NCBI GenBank assembly: GCA_024449915.1
Contig: JAMZAV010001829.1
Location: 124,001 to 188,000 of the forward strand
Reading direction: 5' to 3'
Origin: Sweltsa coloradensis
Taxonomy: Eukaryota; Arthropoda; Insecta; Plecoptera; Chloroperlidae
DNA length: 64,000 nt
Shown: positions 58,989 through 64,000 of the stretch, in pieces
Layout of the letters: each line of letters begins with the position of its first letter
Position numbering within the stretch: the first letter of the stretch is position 1
Notes under the pieces: generated by a model
Told to the model about the DNA's origin: nothing
Seen by the model: the letters and a program-made list of their open reading frames with translations, nothing else
The model's database searches: none
Made by a program: the position numbers and the translations under genes

Positions 58989-60174
58989 GCAGCTGTAGCA
59001 AACAAGTCTCCAGTAATGTCTACTTCAGCAAATTCTGCTCCCAATGAGTCCCAAGGAGAAAATTCTGGAAGGGAGCGTGTATCTGCGATTACTTCCACAC
59101 CGAACACTAGGCCTAGCACACGAAGTACTAGTCGCAAACGCCGTAAATGTGTCTTTTCCCCCAAAGTTTCTGCTGTATTGGACCGTATAAACATCAGCAT
59201 TTGGAAGTCTACCATGATCATGGATTCTGTTCTCAATACAGTAGGATCTTTAACTTCCACCACAGTGCTATCTAAAAGTACAGTCCACGACAGCGCCCAA
59301 CTTCATCGCCGTAAAACTGCAGAGCAAATTTAAAGATGGAATCTTGTGCTGCTAAATGTGTTGTACACGGGATGGTAAGTTTTTTCCCGGATGTCACCGT
59401 GTCGAGACTGGTCTTGTTGAATGGTTACGTTTTAGTTTCCTCACTTGTGGACCGGCTCAACAAAACTTTTTTGGCGTTACAAAGCTAGCATCGGGGTTTC
59501 TGGGACATGCAAAAGATGCAGCTGCATCTGTTCTTGAACACTTCAGTCTTTGAACGTGATTTACATGTAATAGGTATGTTTTTTTGACACAACTGCTTAA
59601 AATACTGGCAAGTTCAATGGAGCTTGTACGCTACTAGAAAATGAAATTGGGTAGAGATTTGCTTTGGTTAGCTTGTCAACATCATGTTGAAGTTCTACTG
59701 GCAGATGCATTCAATCTTTGTCTTGGACCATCAACTGGACCAGAAAGGTTATTTTTTAAGAAGTAGGCCTACAAGGAAAACTAGTCTACGCTCAATACGC
59801 AATACGCATGAACCTATAGAACGACAAGTCCCATTTATAGTGGCATCAAGACATGGTAAAGTTGTTCTTAACTGAACAGCTCTCGATGTTACACCCAAGG
59901 GACGACTACTTTAGAGTTTCTAAACGACGATAGTTTCCTTGACATTCCCGTTGAAGCCTGGCCAGAAACGCAGTCCTTTAAGGATGCTGCAATCCTCGTC
60001 ACTCACTTGGCCTGCATCAACGACTGTGCCGAGCATGCCGTTGCCGTTGCTCTCATGCAAGACTTTAAACGCAACAACCAAGAACGAGCAACAGAAGCAG
60101 ATTTGCTTCAAGTAGTTGAACTGCAACGAAAAAAGTTTACCACATGCTATTATGATGAACTAATTCACATGTAG
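58989..60174 (+). pseudogene. Z transposase, catalytic part (DDE with CxxH)
   Basis: The pieces, in order, are: TSRKRRKCVFSPKVSAVLDR at 59119-59178 (basic region, then a domain containing LSKSTVH); RDGKFFP at 59368 (first Asp of an 'h.DGK(L/F)(L/F)P' motif), with QQNFFGVTKLASGF; FFDTTA at 59580 (second Asp) with a stop where a Ser is expected, then NTG and NGACTLLENEIG; LACQHHVEVLLADAF at 59668, a CxxH motif followed by Glu; GPSTGPERLFFKK; and finally DDSFLDIPVEAWPETQSF, INDCAEHAVAVALMQDF and LLQVVELQRKKF to the stop at 60172. D-D-CxxH-E is the order seen in hAT, Mutator, P and Kolobok transposases. Stops and frameshifts disable it. Confidence 0.7.
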
Positions 60175-63100
60175 CCTTGATATAACAAAGAACGTAGATA
60201 CTGTCGTAATGTCGCGAATCTAGACAAAAGTCTATAAATTATGGTTTTCCTCCAATTTTTATATATATTAACTTCTAAGCCAAACTCATAAATATTAATT
60301 TGGTAGATATTTGTAGAAAGTACCATTCAAGATCTCTCCAATAGTAATATGAAATATCATTGTATGCTATTTAAAAAGTCACCGTGTCAATTGTGTATGG
60401 TTTGGAGCTTTTTGGCAAAAAACCACTTCAAAACCCCTTGGGGACCTCTAAACTTAAACCAAAATTTGCTTAAAGGGGCAAATTATTTTTCACGTGATCT
60501 ATGCACAATACTAGACTTAAAATGCCCTTTTAAAAAAAAATTAATCTTGAACTGGGGATTAACACAAATTAAATTAAATTAATTGATCCAAAATTGGGGA
60601 AAAATTGGTTTTTTGGGAAAAATTTTCCTAAATGATTTTAAACCGCTTCTTTTTTGGCCCAATAGATACTAGAGCATAGTCCCAATCAAAAAATCCCCCT
60701 TTAAACTCCCAGTAAACCCGATGCTTTCCGTGAGCAAATGTGACAACTCTTAACTTGTCCTCGAAATATCTGGGTAGTTTTAAAAATAAAAGATAATAAA
60801 ATGGGTCCCCAAAATCGTTACAAAGAGCTCTCAAGAGTGTCACAGAGTGCTACCAGAATTGTATCAGGTAAATGACCAGAGTGCTCAAAAAGGTTCCCCG
60901 AGTTGTATCGGTGATGATAGAGTGCTCAAAAAGAGCATCACGATTTGTACCGAAGCTTTTAGAGTGCACACACCCACGCGTCGTAACGCGCTCTAGGAGC
61001 AAATAAGCAAACAAAACCAAAAAATTAGATTCGAATAACTTTAAAAATATATATTAATTACTAAATCTTACATTTATTTCCTATTCCCTACATCGATCGA
61101 TAACGTAACTGATATAAAACATTTTTTAAAATTTGACACAATTAAAAAGTTTCAAGTTTTTCAGGGTGATTCGAACTCGACCCGACTGGAACCCGATCTG
61201 AACCCAAACACCTAGCCCAGCGCCAAGAAGACGCTAAAGTGTTCGAGAATAACCACCTATATAGGAACAACAGCAAACCCAGAAAACTAGTAGGCATTGT
61301 GCACTTGCTCTGGGGTCTACCTTTATTAAACGTTATTTTTATTTATTTAATAGTATGTTCAGCACTTGATAATAATTTAAAATTTTTTATTTTTAGTTAT
61401 CAAGTAAATATAGGGAAGCAGAAATTTAAATACTTAATTCTTAATAAAAACCAAGACTGGGGAGGATAAAGCTAAAAACCAAACACACGAACATTAACCA
61501 CAGTCGAAATAAAAACACTCCCAAAAATATATATCAATACTAAACATATTAATGACCCCCTTTACAATACACTTTAATCCCTTTTGAGTATGAAAAAAAC
61601 TCTGCGGTCAGAATGCAAGTGTTCTTTCCCACACGCTATTGTTTCGAGCTAGAAGGACGAAGTTTCAGGTGGCTGTTAATTAAAGCGCCAAAATTTAATT
61701 TTTTCAGACTTCGGGAAACGTGGTCTAAGCCTGGGGGAAAGGTATACGGCCGCAAACTTACATGTCAAATACAAGCCTGTTCGAAACATTTAGAGCTTTT
61801 AACAAAAACAAATAAAAAGTAGACGTTTTAAAGTTTGTTTATACCTAACTTTTAATCGTCTTCTATAAGACAAGTGTCATTCTTTTCACTCAAAATCTGG
61901 ACTTTCGCCGTTCAAACGGCCCGGGCGGGAACAAATATACAATGATATTTTATTTCGTTCGAGATAGAAACATTGTTCTTTGTTTTCCTTTGCCATCTTC
62001 AAATACGTTTTGGAGATAGAACACATGCATTTGTTCTAAAACAAAAACAGGGGGAGATAGAACATTGCATTCTGTTTCCGTTTCAATCTTAACTACGCTT
62101 TGGCATAGAAACACATGCATTTCGTTCTACAACTAAACAGGGGAGATAGAACAGATGCATTCTGTTTCCGTTTGCCATCTTTAAATCGTTTTGGAGAAGA
62201 ACACTCTTTTCGCACACAACTAAAAGGGAGATGGGAACATTTGTTTTCTGTTTCCCGTTTAAATCTTCAACATACGCTTTGGAGATAGAACACAGATTTC
62301 GTTCTACAACTAAACAGGGGGAAATAAAACAGTTGCATTCTGTTTCCCGGGTTCCCATTTTTAACATACTTTTTGGAGATAGAACACATGCTTTTTTCGA
62401 CACAACTAAAATTTGGAGAAAAACATTGCATTCTGATCAGTTGCAATCTTCAAAGACGCTTTGGAGATGAACACATGCATTTCGCACTACAACTAAACGT
62501 GGAGATAGAAATTTGCTTTGACCGCGAGCATTTTTCTCTATAATAAAATAGCTGTCTGTTGCGTTTTTGGATGTAATTTTTACTCGTTTTATGAGTAGAC
62601 TATTTGACGAGAGGAACTTTGTGATTGAAACCTACTTTTTTTAAGTTTACATTGCAATAAAATTGTCCCCAAAAAAATTTTTTTCTTGGGGGAGAAAATA
62701 TAATTAAGTTACATTTTGGGGAACATGGTTTGGGTTTAAAAGGGGGATGTCGGAATTTTTTTGACTTTTTCGCCTTTTTTTTATAATACGTATTCGACAA
62801 AATTAATAATTTTTTTTTTAAAGATTTTTTCTTTATCTCTCTCTCTCTGCTCGCGGAATTTATCGTGGGATAATTTAATCCAATGAAGTTCAGTTATCTT
62901 TACTAATTTAAGTATTTTTCTTTTGAATTATGATTTATTTAGTGCAATTAAAACAGGGGATCTCAAAAAGGTTGAACCTAAAACCAAAAAAAAAGTAACT
63001 ATTTTTCCTGAACCAATAATGAAAACATTTGCGTTAACATCCCTTAAAAATTTTTTTAACAGTAAATATGAAGTTGGATATACATTATGATGATGCAGTA

Positions 63101-64000
63101 AAAATATCATCACAAAGGTACATATCAAACCTACTCAAAACCCCCACAATGTGACGAAAAAACAAAAAAAAAAAAGCGCTACAAAAAGTTTTAAAAATAT
63201 CTCAGATGTGTGATTTTTACGCAAAAAAAAGGTTTTCAAAATGACAGTTCAGGTACTTCTCTGATTATAAAATTAGCTTAAAAAAGGGATCCGAGTTGGT
63301 TGGGGAAGGTAAAAAATGTGACAAATAATTGCTACAAATAACAAACATTTTTTCGGGATAAATATCATAACAAAGGTACTTATTAAACGACTAAAAAATA
63401 ACAATGTGAGTGAAATTCATCAAAATAAACAAATACAATTCTGCTCACAAAAAAGCTTTTTAAAGTATCAAGACGTGAGGACTTTGATGTAGATAAAAAA
63501 GTAGTAGCAAAATGTTTGTTCTGATATACTCTGAGAGCAAAATACATTTGCTCATATTGGGGTTAACTTGTGTGCTAATAGAGAGGTCTCAAAGTGTTGC
63601 ATTTTTGCATGGGAAATTAAATTCAGTCCCATTTATCTCAATTTTGCCACCAAAAAGTGTGGTGACTGTCTTTGTGGCTAAGTGACGAAAATAAACCCTC
63701 TCTGAGTGGGGTTGGTTTTTGGGGCGTGTTTTTAAAAGGCTCAAAATACCTCAAACACGTAAAAAAATGCATTCCAAAAAAACACCCCATCTTGGGAATC
63801 AGAAATTTTTACCGAAAACTTCCCAAATTTAAAACAAAATATAGAGATTTTCAGAAAAAGGGTGTCGATCGTCAATAATGGTCAATATTTTTTTGGTCAA
63901 AATCCCCAAGGTCACGGGCATAAAAATTTCCCCCTGTTATTTCTTGGGGGATTTTTGCCGATGGGACCCAGCTCAAAAATGTCATGTTGACAATTTTTTT
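59900..64000. other. Low-quality sequence toward the window end
   Basis: Compared with copy 1 of element T, copy 2 has many homopolymer changes and substitutions (for example 'ggggttggtttttgggg' for the expected 'ggtgttgtgtttactggg'). The end of the Z transposase up to 60174 is still readable. The damage resembles that at 18.3-27.7 kb and is probably technical. Confidence 0.55.
60708..63724 (-). mobile_element. TIR element 'T', copy 2 (inverted, no MITE)
   Basis: The element is the reverse complement of 55348-58986 from end to end, without the 748-bp MITE; its length (3,017 bp) fits copy 1 minus the MITE (2,884 bp) plus extra tandem units. It interrupts the 3' part of Z: 'cccctttaaact' before it and 'cgtgtttttaaaa' after it are joined in the Z fragment at 43838-43865 ('cccctttataacatcgtgtctaaaa'). 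Internal frames are shadows. Confidence 0.7.

Larger units (their letters stand above)
36865..64000 (+). mobile_element. DNA transposon 'Z', interrupted by four larger insertions, right end outside the window
   Basis: This composite is inferred from pieces that read on from one another: 36865-37523 (start GGGTGTCCCAAAATGCC, then an N-terminal coding trace near 37400), 55046-55347 (coding), 58987-60707 (coding to the stop at 60172-60174, then non-coding) and 63725-64000. The last two join at a point where a relative (43830-43880) is continuous. 'gtttagaggtccccnagggg' occurs near 36980 and inverted near 60440, as expected for long terminal repeats. Net length is about 3 kb. The left limit is a judgement; the right end is not in the window. 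Confidence 0.5.

Noticed and set aside
55348..63724. The large inverted repeat as an untrimmed long-read hairpin (assembly artefact)
   Set aside because: A 1.7-kb unique spacer separates the arms, one arm carries a MITE that the other lacks with a clean empty site, and each arm has its own flanking context in Z.

Overview
This window is animal nuclear DNA, most likely from an arthropod, and is about 95% transposon-derived. The one host gene I can support is the 3' part of MIC60/mitofilin (IMMT), the core subunit of the mitochondrial MICOS complex. It lies on the + strand as three exons: 10939-11097, 25892-26053 and 34554-34731 (stop TGA 34729-34731, AATAAA at 34767). The first two join in frame at consensus GT/AG sites. 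About ten residues expected between the second and third are missing, so a micro-exon is unlocated or lost. The very long introns (14.8 and 8.5 kb) and the C-terminus suggest an arthropod. The palindrome TAGGCCTA recurs throughout. I cannot name the species.

Region 1-10.9 kb (upstream intron): a 1.9-kb TIR element (282-2172, 6-bp TSD), a Helentron/HINE-like element (2280-2910), a LINE fragment, and a complete minus-strand RTE-type retrotransposon (4642-10238, 13-bp TSD). The RTE is split by a 2.25-kb insertion and carries a tiny LINE tail. A second, 5'-truncated RTE copy follows (10327-10800). Region 11-26 kb (intron): a TTAA-flanked element (11870-13921), a 5'-truncated LINE with a long open reverse-transcriptase frame (15954-17261), then 18.3-27.7 kb of low-quality, homopolymer-inflated sequence that still contains a battered plus-strand RTE copy. 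Region 26-34.5 kb (intron): a hAT-type element with an 8-bp TSD sitting in the tail of a tRNA-derived SINE, a second copy of that SINE, a 459-bp tandem duplication, a MITE, and a (CAAT)n-tailed SINE just before the last exon.

Region 35-64 kb, downstream of the gene, is a Russian doll. A decayed DNA transposon here called Z (from about 36865 to beyond the window end) encodes an unusual DDE transposase with a CxxH motif, now in scattered pieces. It was split by a Tigger/pogo transposon (37524-55045). The Tigger was split in its 182-bp tandem repeats by a 13.6-kb foldback element (39169-52764) with perfect 9-bp TSDs (AAATAGTAT) and arms built of 198-bp tandem repeats. The foldback carries another Z fragment, itself split by a 2.4-kb palindrome made of about 160-bp satellite units in two opposed arrays. 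It also holds two HINE-like copies, SINEs and an opposed array of tRNA-like units. Two inverted copies of a further TIR element (CCCAGTARACAC termini; 55348-58986 and 60708-63724) also interrupt Z. One carries a 748-bp MITE whose empty site is preserved in the other copy. The window therefore records at least four ordered layers of insertion.
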